From the NCBI GenBank assembly GCA_025267735.1, contig CM046297.1:22594011-22658010 (forward strand): a DNA stretch of 64,000 nt, written 5' to 3'. A program made the position numbers and the translations under genes. Origin of the DNA: Mactra quadrangularis (Eukaryota; Mollusca; Bivalvia; Venerida; Mactridae). Below are positions 10,998-24,631 of the stretch, one piece after another; position 1 is the stretch's first letter; every line of letters starts with the position of its first letter. The notes under the pieces were generated by a model, which saw only the letters and a program-made list of their open reading frames with translations, was not told the origin of the DNA and did no database searches.

Positions 10998-12999
10998 GGC
11001 AATAATGGAATGTTAAAAGAAAAACAATCTATTTCGCTTAGGCCTAAACAATTCCTGTAGTCAGGGCAACCGATCCTCTCCAGCAAATCTCTCTTAGACC
11101 CTTGAGTGTTTTTTTAAATTTTACATTCAGGAATATTGACAAGGAAATTAATAGTAAAAGTCACAATTGGCTCTGTTAAAAAACCTCGGAACCTATTCTA
11201 CCTTACTTGTTTGGCCAAATGTCTTTGTACATGTTTTTGGCCATTTACAACATTCATAGCAAAGCCAACACATTTATGACAACCATTAACAAGTGTAATT
11301 ACTTGAAACAACCTATTTTAGTAAAATTCACAGAACTATTTGTAGCTTATTGTCTAGAAATTCATGTGCTACGAGTTACAGAACAAAATACAGTTTTCAA
11401 GCAATTTTAAATTGTTTACCAAATTGGCTCTGTCTGGCAAGCGCTGTTAGTTAATACTTTTTGTTGGGCACATTATATATTTGGGTAAAAACTCATTTGG
11501 CAAACCTCCCACACAAAGTCAAGAGCTAAAATTGAATATATGAAAAAAATCCGTTCAATCGATTCTCAATATGGCTTTTTAAAACTGCATTTAAAATTGG
11601 AACGCTATTTTCATAAAAAAAAACAATTTATATTTTTTTCATTACTAAATATTGACTGTTATGAAAGCCATGTTGGACTAGGTATACTTATATCAATAAA
11701 AAAGGATCGTGTAGAGTCATTGAATATTTTTTCAGGACACGGAAATTGGAATCGTCGGACGCAATCGTTACTACTCGGTTATTTCCGTTACAGATATGAA
11801 AACTGAGTGGTTTCTATTGACAAACATGCTCAAGGTTCGATTGACTTTGGATGATCAAAAAACGGACGATAACACAATTACCCAAACCCGTGTCCGCTTT
11901 CACATTGGACAACACTCACCAAAATGCGTTTTTTTCTATGATTATTTTATCAATTCAATCTAACCAACAATATAACGCTATTGCTACTCATTCATCTCCG
12001 AAAATGAAGGTCTCTTGAGAATGGCTTGCTTTATTAGACTGTCGGAACTCCCTCTCTGCATCTTTATGTCTGAACGATATTTTTTGCTAGTTTTATAGAT
12101 ATTTGTTTTCAAAATTCAATTTATTTAGTTTTAACCAAAGAAAGCTTAATCATTTCTGGCATACATTAGTTTTAATAACATGGTATAGACTCTTTAAAAC
12201 AATTATAATTTTGTTGATTTAGTCATTGTTATACAAACATAACAGAATACACACAAATATGCCTTAAGATTTATTTTAGTACAAGATGTTCTATATTAAA
12301 ATATATTGAGAGTTATAATAAAATATTGCAAACATTTACGCTACAAAAAAATGTAGCAATACCACATGACGACGATATCACAAATGCCAGGGGTTAAAGA
12401 ACAAAACCATGAAAAATCAGCCTCGACTTGTCCGTTTTTGTGCATCCTAAGAAAGGTAACGTGATTTTTTAAAGCAATTTCAAACATATTTTATTCATAA
12501 GAATTACTTCTAAATGGAATCATGATTTATGTTTTTCATAAAAGAGCTGCAATCCACTGGCACCAGAATCGTCACACTCGTTTAATGCGCTTATATATAC
12601 ATGTAATATTTTGTCATCCAACACAATTAAAAATCGGTCCCGTGTACATTACCGTGTACAAGTTACGCTAACTATACTTTCATTATAATATTATATATTA
12701 GGTAGTGTACATGTATGTATGCACAGAGAACTATATATAGGGACGTACGCATTATTTTATGATCATAAGGACTCTGATGCCAGTGCTGCAATCAAACTCT
12801 TTGTACCATTGAATATAGCTAGTAACAATTTACAACGAATTTAATGCTTCCGAACAACACTCAATGTCAGCAATAATGTTAACCGTTTACAGAAAATAGA
12901 TGCCATGTACACAAGCTTGCTTTCGAGTACCATGATGACATTAAACTATAAGACAACTTTAGGTGGTTGATAACATGATTTGTTTTGTTTGTTGTAGAT
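10998..12999. other. non-coding AT-rich stretch
   Basis: Short open frames only, with no recognisable protein or repeat family apart from TACATGTA words near 12597 and 12706. Confidence 0.6.
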
Positions 13000-13000
13000 T

Positions 13001-13215
13001 TTGGTTGGGTTTAACGCCGTGGCAACACATTATATAGGTCTAATTATCGCGGTCAGTCAACCTACGCACCGTTCCTGGAAAGGCTTAATATCTGGATTCA
13101 ATTGTTAACAAGTTTCTAGGCGCATACCTTCCCCAGTGAATGACAACTGCCCTTTTTATCTAGAATCGAAGGAGGGAGAATGTCCGTAGAAATTGTTTCA
13201 CGATCAGTCACATGA
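13001..13215 (-). mobile_element. SINE family 1, headless copy
   Basis: Inverted copy starting TTGGTTGGGTTTAACGCCGT and running to the GAATGTCCGTAGAAATTG block. The tRNA-like head is missing. Confidence 0.75.
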
Positions 13216-13928
13216 TTTGTTATGTGCGCAAAGTTGATTTTTAGTTCCTATGTCAGGACTTTCTAATATCTCTTCTTAAGACAAAACATATTGAAGTGTT
13301 GACAAACAAGACAACCAGACCCAGTAAGATATTTGCAGCAATGTCATACCCGTCGAATTGAAAACTGGTGTTTATAACACAATCTTAGAGGTCGTGAGCG
13401 AGCTAGTCGTGCAGAATAAAGTCTTTTCAACAAAATGATTACCTAATTTGACGAATCGACCAACTAAGCCTAGATTAATTTAATTATCCTGAAAAAATAT
13501 TGCTACTAAACGAACCTTGATAACTAATTGAACATTTTGAGACTTATAATTATCTAAAAGCGAGACGACTTTAATGTACCATTTTAATTCAATGAGCGTT
13601 TAAATACATATGATCATGACCTCATGACTTTGTTGAAAATCATGATCATTGAAACGCATGAAATGTATGGTATTTAGCGTTCATTGAGTCTGTGTGATTT
13701 TGGTACTGTTGCACATTGCCTTTCAGTAACAAAGATACGTGATCATATATAAAAATTCAGCAAAGAAATAATGCGTTGGCTACAATATAATAACCCATAA
13801 CAATTCTTACTACTTAGTAAAGAGCAACCTCAGTGTTAAAATGTCGTCTTTAAAAAATGAAAGTCATAGAAGGTCATATAGGTATACATCTTGTAAAAAA
13901 CTGGTCATTTAGAAGGTGCTTTGTCAGA

Positions 13929-13970
13929 CTGGAACAGATCGGAACAGAGTAGAGCGGTGCAGAGTAAAAC
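13929..13970 (+). repeat. short GAACAG-type satellite remnant
   Basis: GGAACAGATCGGAACAGAGT and decayed units. Related to the other GAACA arrays. Confidence 0.6.
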
Positions 13971-14507
13971 ATTACATTCATGTGTGTATATTATACACAT
14001 ATAAAACAGAAGTAAAAAAAACAACACTGACACCAGAGTCCATATTTTATTATCATAAAATAATGTATTCTTATTATAAAGTTTCAAGTTAACGAATGCT
14101 TCGTACGATTTATCAGACATTTATTTAGTACAAAAATTGAGTTCCATGATATGCTTAAACCAAATGCTAGTACTTTATAAACTTCGTATATAAATTCAAG
14201 AACGCCCATGTAGGAGTATGGCGCAAGATACTGAGTTTTTTTCCGTTTTATAGCGGAAATGTATAATGTTATCGGTTCTCATGAGCCTTGACTGGTCTTC
14301 CAGGGTAAATCAGAGTACCTATATTCTGAATAAATGTTCCCTATTGTTTAGCTCTCCCTGGCAAGTGCCTTTCGTTTTGATTTCGCTAGCAAGATCGGAT
14401 GCATGCTCTTATAGCCGTTTGTAACTAAGTCATAACGTTTGAAAGTCGATCTTGGACTGTAGACCAACTTCAATCGTGCATTTCAAGTTTATGGACTGAG
14501 AACGAGA

Positions 14508-14560
14508 CATTTAACATCGCCTTAACAATCGTAGGTTTGTTTACTTGAACACCAGTTAAC
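14508..14560 (+). repeat. internal remnant of the CATTCGGAAC foldback element
   Basis: ATCGCCTTAACAATCGTAG and TTTGTTTACTTGAACACC match the interior of the copies near 22540-22575 and 40935-40985. Confidence 0.4.
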
Positions 14561-15461
14561 GTATTTTCTTTGGACATATGGCATTAAGCTAGTTACTAAA
14601 TGTGGTCTAGATATGTCAAATGTTATTTATAGTATATTGCCAAAGAGTTTCGAATGCGCTATGTTGTTGCACAGTTTCTATCAGATCGACGGTATCGCCT
14701 GAGTTATTCCGATCGTATGGATTATTAACAAATTTCAGAAACATAACAATTTCTTCTTGCTTTGACTATTTTTCTAAAATCATTGCTATTTAATAGTTTT
14801 TTTTCCAATACAAAAAGATGTATCAAATTTCATAAACAGATTTTAATGAGGTTAAAGCGTTAATTACACTGCTCTTGATTATCCAGCCATGTGATTATTG
14901 TCCTTTCACCCGTAATCACGTGAGGGTTAATTGACCAATCAGAGCCGTAGGGTACAGGTCACAGAGTGCGTTCAATCGCGATAATGGAAGAACATAGCTT
15001 TGACCGGATCGAGGATACTCCATTCAAAAATTGTTCATAAAATTAATCATTTGTTCACACCGTTGATAAGAATTGTAAAAAAAACTCTCATGTATTTACA
15101 TCCATGTTATTTAAAGATTTAATTAATTATTTTGCTAACTCATTTTTTACATTAAACATTGCATACAACAAGTTTGAATGGAACAATGTATTCAATTATT
15201 TGCCTAAACGTTCAGGTGACGTGTAATCATGACAGTGAATTCAATATTTTAGATGACTAGTTATTGCAACCTTTGTAAATGAAATATTTGCTTGTATTTA
15301 TTAATGAGTATTTAACATGATTTTTATTTGTAATGATTAAGCTGCTCATCTTGCAGGGTAGACCTACCATGTGACCAAAACGCCAAAACTTCAAGTGAAA
15401 AAGTGTATTATGGTGGTCCTGACTTAAAATTATAAATAGTTGTGTTTATTTCTTTCCTGGA

Positions 15462-15640
15462 ACTGTAGGGCAGTTGGTATCACGCCGGGATTTCAAATTC
15501 AGAATCCGGAAGGGGGTACGGGTTCAAATCCCACCCGGTGCGGTTATACCTTTCCATAAAAATTTGACAATAAGTTTCTTTCATTAATGCACATGGAGAA
15601 GGTTCCAGTTTTGTGGAAGGGTAAATGAGTTATAGACAAG
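15462..15640 (+). mobile_element. SINE family 2, tRNA-like head and start of body
   Basis: A-box-like GGGCAGTTGGTATCACGC and B-box-like GGGTTCAAATCCCACCC, followed by CCTTTCCATAAAAATTTG. It is a SINE head, not a functional tRNA gene, because the anticodon arm is disrupted. Confidence 0.75.
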
Positions 15641-15779
15641 AGTCCAACAAAGCTAGATTAGATGCACTATCTGCCGTAATGTTACCTGCATTGTGTTGAC
15701 TAGACGTTAAAAATCCAATTTGAAAAATCAAGTGAAGAAATAAATTATAGCTGTACTGGCAAACAATAATAAGAAACCT

Positions 15780-16248
15780 ACGGAAGCCCTGGAGGGACAT
15801 TTTATGTTACTTGTCATGACTTATTTGTTATGACTTATTTGTTATTACTTATTTGTTATGATTTATTTTCAAGTTAAACGTACACTGATCGTTCGGCCAT
15901 TCCTTATTTGTTATGAGCGATTAATAACAAATATCTGAACATAAGAAAAATTAATCACTCATAACAAATAAGGAATAACAAATAAGGAATAACAAATAAG
16001 GAATAAGTATTAGCTAATGAGTATAATTTGACTAATGGGCACTACACTCTCAACGAATGGAAAAAATAACTGCCAGATTGGACACAAATAAAACGAGTTT
16101 GGCCATCTTTACTTTACAATGTACAAAATGGCCGAACGATCAGTCTACGTTTAACTTGAAAATAAATCATAACAAATAAGTCATAACAAATAAGTCATAA
16201 CAAATAAGTAATAACAAGTAACATAAAATGTCCCTCCAGGGCTTACGT
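15780..16248. mobile_element. 469-bp hAT-like MITE with 8-bp target-site duplication and long repeat-rich arms
   Basis: Ends ACGGAAGCCCTGGAGGGAC and, reverse-complemented, ACGTAAGCCCTGGAGGGAC. The arms stay near-identical for about 115 bp to TCGTTCGGCCAT. Each arm contains four copies of a CTTATTTGTTATGA-like unit, and more copies occur in the interior. AGAAACCT flanks both sides exactly (15772-15779 and 16249-16256). The 8-bp duplication fits hAT-type transposition. No transposase. Confidence 0.88.
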
Positions 16249-16256
16249 AGAAACCT

Positions 16257-17930
16257 GCAAACTTATATTTACAGTGCATTTATGTTAAGAAATAATGTAA
16301 TATTACGAAATAATATATTATAATGAAAATTATTTCATATGATACATACATAAAATTAATTCAAAATGATATATTTTAATACTAATAAATGGGCCACGAC
16401 CTTCTCCAAGTACTTAGAATCATAAATACATATACATGTACTTGTACGATTAGTATTCAGTGATATGAATGTTCTCTTTTTATTGTTATCTGTACACACT
16501 GTCATGCCATCTATTATTATGCATTATTATCCACATACATTTATAAAAGTTACGGAAAAAAATTAACTATATATCTATAAACAAATGTAAATAAATATCA
16601 ACAACAATCTCCCTGTCTTTTCCAATACGAAATACATGAAAGTCAAGCGAACTGGGCATCTCAATAAAATGCAGATAGTAAGCCCATGGAATTAGATGTT
16701 TATCTGAGCTCGTTGTTTGTTAAATTACGTTTTCTAGTAGTAAACCAGTTCTGTAATGTCAATACAATAATTGGTACAAATTTCATTCACAAATTTCTCA
16801 TGAAATATAAAAAAATCAGTATTTATGACTTTTCCCACAAGAATTTCTTGATCTGGCTTTCCCCTACGTAATAAACCGTCGATACACGAGGATAAGTTAT
16901 AAACTGTCTTATAATTCTAACAACATTATTGCAATCTTTGTACGTATCTTAAGTGTTATGCCATTATAGGTCCTTAGAATTCAAGGGCCAGCAAATTAAG
17001 GGGTTTTCTAGGGGCTTATAAAATATGAAGTACCTGCTAGTTTTAAATCACTTGTTAAGACTTTCCAAGAATATTACATCGCCTCGTTTTTTAATAATAT
17101 ATACATAGATTTCATGATACGTCATACAGGCTTACAAGTGTCAGCGCAAATTAGAACCTGTCAATTTCACTTGTTTTATTATAATAGCGTGAAATCCGCA
17201 TGACAAGGTTAAAACCATTCATCGCTAATTTTCTTAACATTAAATGTTTCATGATAAGGGAGATTACTCCTGTCATCCTATCACATTAAAATCTTAAATT
17301 ATGATTTATTGTTTTGAAAATACCACTAGGGGACTATCCGCGTCTGTTTCATAACAAATATGATAAAAACATTTGTAAAATAACAGTTTTTCTCCTTTCC
17401 ATTTCGATTCCAATTTTACGCACATAGTTTTAGATTTATCATGTAAATCTTTCATGTTTTTGTTTTTCATTTTATCAAATATCAAAACTTTATTTTCAAA
17501 GTTTATTAGATACGTTTTGCACAATTACATGGTACAGGTCGTAAAAAAGGTCATGTCTGTTTATGTACGAGTACTTGGAGAGAGGAGATGGGGGAAGAGA
17601 GAGAGAGAGACGCTGAAAAGCATGAATTAAATTAATAAAACAGTTAAGCACAGAAAATAACTCACACCACTGGCATAAATCTTCGCTTCGAGAAAAATAA
17701 ATGTTAGATAATTTATAGACTTTACAATACGTAAGAATTTATTTCATTTATTTTTATTTATTATTTACTTTTTTGTATGAGAAACCCTGTAGAGTTGTTT
17801 GTGGCAAAACTTGAAGTATTATAAAATGCATCTACGCCTCAAATGTTTTAAGTGTTTTTATATTGATTTTATAAATTCCTTGCATATTAGTGATAACTTG
17901 ATTTGAATGTGAATTGAATACTAATATTTT
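16257..17930. other. non-coding AT-rich stretch
   Basis: No gene seen. It contains a short GA run near 17588-17610. The open frames are short and compositionally random. Confidence 0.6.
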
Positions 17931-18039
17931 AGTAGAGTTTCATTCATGTACATGAAGGAATCCAGCCGTTGCAGGTCAAAAGCCAAAAGAAGGCAACTCT
18001 GACTGAAAATTTATCGAAAACCTAATGAGGATGAAGGTT

Positions 18040-18425
18040 CAAAAACAGAACAGGACAAAACAAGACACGGAGCAGAACACAGAACAAACACGGACTAGAA
18101 CAGAACAAACACGGAACAGAACAAAACAAGATACGGAGCAGAACACAGAACAAACACGGAACAGAACACAAAACAAACACGGAACAGAACAGAAAAAAAC
18201 AAGACACGGAGCAGAACACAGAACAAGCACGGAACAGAACAGAACAAAACAAGACACGGAGCAGAACACAGAACAAACACGGAACAAACACGAAACAGAA
18301 CAAAACAAGACACGGAGCAGATCACAGAACAAACACGAAACAGAACAGAACAAAACAAGACACGGAGCAGAACGCAGAACAAACACGGAACAGAACAGAA
18401 CAGAATGGGTTAAAATAGAACAGTA
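18040..18425 (+). repeat. GAACA-derived higher-order minisatellite
   Basis: Six blocks carry the phrase GACACGGAGCAGAA (one as GATACGG), spaced roughly 47-75 bp and separated by ACAAACACGGAACAGAACA variants. All long open frames here, on both strands, come from the repeat. Confidence 0.88.
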
Positions 18426-19548
18426 TTGAGCAAACTCTTTCTTTAACTCAGGTTATGTGCAGCTTGGAATTATTTACAAGACATCATAATGATCAGAATA
18501 ATTAAAACAAGACAGGTTACACGTGGCATTATATCTGGTTGTTAATTTTGTTGAAGTTAACATAACAAAATATATTCTAGATATGAAGTAAACCAACAAA
18601 GGATTGGTGAAGTAGACAACAACAACAAAAACAACATCAGCATCATCGTATCGTGTATCATTTAAATTGTGAATAATGTTTTCATACCTACATTATTTAA
18701 CTATTTCAAGATATTTCAAGACTCTGTAAAACAATTATAACATTATCATAGTCCAATTATACCCCAATTATGGGCCAATTATACATGTTGTAATTATTTA
18801 ATATAAAATAATAAATGATATAAAATATATAATATGTTATAAATGATATAAGTATTTAATACATAATAATAACGTGTGCGTTTCTGGTGATTTGTGATTT
18901 TGTTACTTTCCCCAACATTGTGATATGTAATTAATATTTTAATGAAAGTATTGCACGACGTCAGTCATCATCTTGGTTAAATATGACTTCCTTGGTTACA
19001 TTTGCAATAATTATAGTTTCATAATAATTCTTATCCCTTATTGTCTTTCGTGTGAAACGCTGCATAATATATGTTTTAAACTAGAAAGTTCGCGAAGGCC
19101 TGTTATTAAAGAACATGTATTAATATATATAATTGTCAGACGTAGGTTCAAATTTGCCACGTGTATCACGGAGGACGCGCGATGGATAATTTATAAATTA
19201 TCTATAATTAAAAATAAGTAAGTTACTTCGTGTTGATTTTTTTTTGGTTATTTTTTTGCTGTTTATCGTTTATTATGTGTTTCTCCTTATTTATAAATAA
19301 GGACCAAGCACGACATTGCGTAACACTTTTCTCAGTGCTTCTGTACAGTTTATGTAACAATGTACATCATTTAGCCATGCTGTTTGACTGAGGCTAAATA
19401 TTAAGTACATTGTATGTAAATGATTTTTTAAAAATAATTTTACATCTCTTAACGACAATATTACAGTTTTTATTAAAAACAGATTCTTTTTAACCCATTT
19501 AGATGAAAATATAGTCATATGAGATAATTCCAAAATCAGCATTAATTA

Positions 19549-19911
19549 GGGACTTTAGTCAGTTACCTTTCCCTAATAAAATTTGAAGCAATCCAATTGG
19601 TAAGTAGGTCCTTACAGTTGGAATCCTCAGATTTTATCATTGAATTTCTATGTAAGGATAACAAAATATTTCATCTAATATCTTTCTAGTAAATGAAGAT
19701 ATTAACAGAAGTAATGAAATTTAGATAGTTATTTACCTTAAAAATACTTACCTTAAATTTCAAACAAATTAAATGATTTACAAAAAAGTCATTTAAGATT
19801 AGTTTTGGCAAATTGACATTAAAAAAATAAGGGTAAAATCCGAGTAATCCAACTAATTGGACCTACCTATTTGAAGAGTATACAAGGGGGAAATAACTGA
19901 CTAAAGTCACT
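19549..19911 (+). mobile_element. MITE family A copy 1 (363 bp, TA-flanked)
   Basis: Begins GGGACTTTAGTCAGTTA and ends TAACTGACTAAAGTCACT, with TA on both sides. No coding capacity. TA duplication plus inverted termini suggests a Tc1/mariner-type source. Confidence 0.88.
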
Positions 19912-20441
19912 TATTGGTTTATCAACATATGAAAAGAATATGCAAAAATATATTATATGAATAAACATAAGTTATATGTTAAATTACCTGCAGTGTGCAT
20001 CATCATTGTCTTTCTCAAACTTTCATTTGCCCAAGTTTTTTTGTAGGGGCATTATATTATATAAATATAGAACCATTTATAGCTGAAAATTCTATGACCA
20101 AATACTTATAAAACATAAATAATTTTCATCCATGGTTATATTTGATATTTTTATGAATTTACTGTAACTTTATTTCAGTATTCAAAGACCCTGTACGATA
20201 GATCCTTGGATAAATTTAAAAAAAGCTATTGACGAATAATAAACACTTAACGTTAACTTTAAAACAACGCCTAAATGCTTAAGAGATCTTGCCCACACAA
20301 ATCGTACGTCACATGTAGTCGAAAATGAAAAAAAACCACATCAAAATATTTAGCCAATATTCAAACATTTACCATATAGATTTTAAAGAGACGAAAGCTA
20401 TGAACGCTCCTTAGTATATTTTCTATTCTTGTACCTGTATA

Positions 20442-20804
20442 CAGGGACTTTAGTCAGTTATTTCCCCTTGTATACTCTTCAAATAGGTTGGTCCTATTAG
20501 TTGGATTACTCAGATTTTACTCTTACTTTCAATATTAATTTGCAAAAATTAATCTCACATAACTTTTTTTTATAAATCACTTAATATGTTTGAAATTCAA
20601 GCCAAGTATTTGTAGGATCAAGAACTATGTCAATTTCATCACTTCTGTAAAAATCTTCATTACCAAGAAAGATATTAGATGAAATACTTTGTTATCCTCA
20701 CATAGGACTTCAATGATAAAATCCGATGATTCCAACTGTAAGGACCTACTAACCAATTGGTTTGCTTCAGATTTTATCAGGGAAAGATAACTGACTAAAG
20801 TCCT
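20442..20804 (-). mobile_element. MITE family A copy 2 (363 bp, TA-flanked)
   Basis: Same family in reverse orientation and the same length as copies 1 and 3. TA at 20440-20441 and 20805-20806. Confidence 0.88.
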
Positions 20805-21040
20805 TAGCAATGCGTTGTTTATCGTAAAGTTCCACTATTTAGGACCATCAAAATATATGGCCTTGATACCGGAATGGTCTTAATAGAGAGAGACATAGTT
20901 TATTTTCAAATACATATAAAATGCAAGTGGACATTACATAGCATGTAATGCGCATGATGATCATAAATAGCTTACACAAATCAAATGAAATGTAACCAAA
21001 TACTAAGAGGAATATATTACTATAACTATGACTATATAAA

Positions 21041-21090
21041 TGAAGAAAGAAAGAAAGACAGAACGAAAGAAAGAAAGAGAAGGAAAGGAG
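21041..21090 (+). repeat. GAAA-rich microsatellite
   Basis: Purine run of GAAA units with interruptions. Confidence 0.8.
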
Positions 21091-21904
21091 AAGGTCACAA
21101 TGACACATAAAGATAAATACAATTGCATAGAACAAAAATACAGTGTAAGACATCCATGACAATATTTGAACAAACGTTTGAACAAAAATATCCTCGTTTC
21201 TAAACAAAATCCTATCACGTCCCTCAAAAGCTTTACTAACAAAAATGCCAAGATTTCTAATAAGTTTTTTGTTATCTGAATTGATAAGGGTTTTTTGTTC
21301 TCAAATTAAGCATATTGGACTTATGAGTCGTCAAAAAGCGCATGACTTTGTCATAACCAAATTGGTCGTAATTGTAGAACTTAACAGTACTTGTATTAGA
21401 TCTTACGATGATAAAAGTTATCAACAAGACTGCAAAATAAATCCATCTGTGTAAGAAGAAAATATATCGATTTATATTATTTTAAAAAGCCAAGCATGTA
21501 TAAAACTCATTACTTTGTTGAACCAAAATGACAAAGTTATACTCTCAAATCTCTGTATTTTTTTTTAAATTTGCGCTTCTAAGAAGAAATGGTTTGATAA
21601 GCACTATTACTTAAGTACAATTTATTGCTGTTGTTTGTATAATAACGAGTACATGGCTCTACTTATGTGTTTTTGTTCTTTTATGTACGTACTTGTTTAT
21701 ACGAATGATGTCACTCCTCCTTAACATTTGATCCAAACTTTCTCATAACTATCATTTGCATGTAATTTTGATCTTGTATTGACACATTTTGCTATGATCA
21801 TTATATGAACTAACTCATTTTATGTAATTACATGTACTTGATATACATAACATTACATTGTAATTGTACATGACAAGTTGTCAAAATGACATAAGTTGAA
21901 TGAA

Positions 21905-21983
21905 ATATTCTATTCTATTCTATTCTATTCTATTCTATTCTATTCTATTCTATTCTATTCTATTCTATTCTATTCTATTCTAT
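21905..21983 (+). repeat. TATTC pentanucleotide microsatellite, about 15 units
   Basis: A pure TATTC run, followed within 60 bp by GAACAGAAT/AAAACAG units, i.e. the complementary motif family in the opposite sense. Confidence 0.95.
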
Positions 21984-22369
21984 AATTCATTTTACATAAT
22001 ATTAAATACAGAACAGAATCTAGCAAAACAGAACAAAACAGATTTTCATGAAGTTATTGTATACATATATATAAAAGTTAAAAAAACAAATAAAGATGCA
22101 TACCCAGTTGTTACTTTGTAAAAATATTTGCTATTGTACAATTTATATGTTTATTAGTATTTTTATTTACTTGGTATGGGAAGCACCGTTACTATAGTTG
22201 GCAATCTAAGGTCTCATCAAATTGTTACTGTTGTTGTAATTTATGTTATAGTAAAAATGTAAATAGTGGACGATAAAATATGCTTCAATTATGATTTAAC
22301 TTTGTTATACAGGTATACTGTATATGCACTAAAATGTAACAATTTTTGATAAAACTGTAGCCTATTCAA

Positions 22370-22662
22370 TTACCCTAAACATTCCAAAACGTTCCGTAAC
22401 GATACATTCGGAACTCCTCGACCATTCGCTGCGAATAATCTCGGACATTTTTAGACGCTATTTTGAAACTACCGGTGTTGAAGTTAACAAATATACGATC
22501 GTTTAGGCAATGAGTGATGTTTCGTTTTTAGTCCATATATTTTGAAACATCACTCATTGCCTTAACGATTGTATATTTGTTTATTAGATTAGATTGTTCG
22601 CAGCGAATGGCCGAGGAATTCCGAATGTATCGTTACGGAACGTTTTGGAACGTTTAGGGTAA
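22370..22662. mobile_element. 293-bp near-complete palindrome (foldback element)
   Basis: The arms start TTACCCTAAACATTCC, continue AACGTTCCGTAACGATACA and then CATTCGGAACTCCTCGACC. They pair again over the GGCAATGAGTGATGTTTC block near the centre. The left arm has extra unpaired sequence (about 22440-22480). The right end directly abuts MITE family A copy 3. Confidence 0.85.
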
Positions 22663-22664
22663 TA

Positions 22665-23027
22665 AGGGACTTTAGTCAGTTATCTTTCCCTGATAAAATC
22701 TGAAGCAATCCAATTGGTAAGTAGGTCCTTACAGTTGGAATCCTCGGATTTTATCATTGAATTCCTATGTAAGGGTAACAAAATATTTCCTCTAATATCT
22801 CTCTTGTTAATGAAGATATTAACAGAAGTGATGGAATTTAGATAGTTCTTCAACTTAAAAATAATTAGATTGAATTTCGAACAAATTAAATAATATACGA
22901 AAAAGTTATTTAAGATTAAATTTGGCAAATTAACATTGAAAAGTAAGGATAAAATCCGAGTAATCCAACTAATTAGACCTACCTATTTTGAGGAGTATAC
23001 AAGGGGAAATAACTGACTAAAGTCCCT
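22665..23027 (+). mobile_element. MITE family A copy 3 (363 bp, TA-flanked)
   Basis: Starts AGGGACTTTAGTCAGTTA and ends TAACTGACTAAAGTCCCT, with TA at 22663-22664 and 23028-23029. Confidence 0.9.
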
Positions 23028-23030
23028 TAT

Positions 23031-24629
23031 TGAACACGCTACAGATGTGAGAAAAAATCCCAATGTAGAGGCTATGAAGTATGTTTGAATCAATATTTGT
23101 TGTGAGATATTAATATACATGTATATATTTTATATAATATTTACATGTATATATATATTAAAAAAAATATAATTATACATAATGCTGGAATAGATATACA
23201 TAAGTATACATTTTGTACTTCCGACCGTTGAAAAGGAACCATAGAATTTACTGAGATAATTATGTTCCCAGATTTATAAAAATATTATGATAATAAGATA
23301 CGTACAGTGAAAATGACATTAGCATCACGAAAACACATCTTAACATACAATTAAAAGCTCCAAGACTATTGTTAGAAAAAAATATAAGTGCAAGTCTTCG
23401 ACTTGAGAACGCACTTGAAGACAACAACATTCAGAACTCATTGACTCTTATCTTTGTCAACGCTTTCTATATAGGGTTAGATACTTACTGTTTCACCAGG
23501 GATCCGGAATGGACCCTTAGTCAGTTAAACAAAAATTCCTCCTTAACATTAGTGATTCCACAAAAAAAGAATAAAAAATAAATACAGATTTGCAATCATA
23601 AATGGTGATGAACTATTCATTGGAACTAAAAGTCATGATATAATAGAAGTTTCTGACGGAATCCCTAGCGAAGCAAGTTTTTTTATCCTTAGACACTGTT
23701 AGAGTCAAATCCTGTTTCTAATGATTAGATTAATAATATTTTGTTGCATAATGTATTTTTTTCAACATTTATGCATACACGAATAAGGAGAAGTCAGAGT
23801 ATACAGTATACATAACACATTAGCAAAAGGGTTAACTTAGGCCCCAAGTTATACAACCTTAGCAAACAGCACTCCCCTTACCAAAATATATAAGTGAATA
23901 ATTGAATATCACGATATATTTTCATAACAAAAATACTAACTCTCAACTTCAGAATAACTTACTAACGGTGTAGAATATTCAAAAACAACGTATTTAAGAT
24001 TTTAAGATATGGGGGAATCCTTAAAATGGCCTAAAAAATCATGTTATTGGAACACAACAAAAAAACTTACTCAAAATCTTACATTGTCGACATTCGTAAA
24101 ATAAAAAGATTACGCAAATAGAATTATTTAATAACCGCTCCTGCCATAGTATACTACAACAAACCATGGTCATCCAACTCGGGTCATCTAAATATATCAC
24201 CAGCCTCAAGTCCGAATAAACAGTCAGCTAAATATTAATGTTTTCTGAGAAAAAAAGTTTCCGGGAATAAGTTTTTATTTAGTATCATTATACGCGTTAC
24301 TTTTAATTAATGTAATAGTCTAACCCGATTTGGTGTTCAGAAATAAGCATTCAATTAGCCTGGATTCCAGGCGATGAAGTATTTTATTTTAATAATTCTT
24401 CAACTAATTATCTTGAGCCAGTCTACATCTCTATCTGAACTTCATCTCTCTCAATGCAGTATGATAGAAAATAGACTGGCTACAATATTTAGAAAGTATG
24501 TTTAGATGTATAAAATATAAATAAAAATACAAAACAAACTAATTATCAGACTAGTAGCTAGTCTAGCATTCAATCAAACAGGGGGCAAATGAAATCACGT
24601 TTGTTTTGACGAGATAAGTCTGAGGTAAT
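23031..24629. other. non-coding AT-rich stretch
   Basis: No gene recognised. Low-complexity TA runs at 23100-23175, including two TACATGTA words. Confidence 0.6.
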
Positions 24630-24631
24630 TA

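Noticed and set aside
15462..15545. Functional tRNA gene
   Set aside because: A- and B-box-like sequences are present but the arms do not fold as a tRNA, and SINE body follows. The same reasoning applies to 35111, 35421 and 50012.
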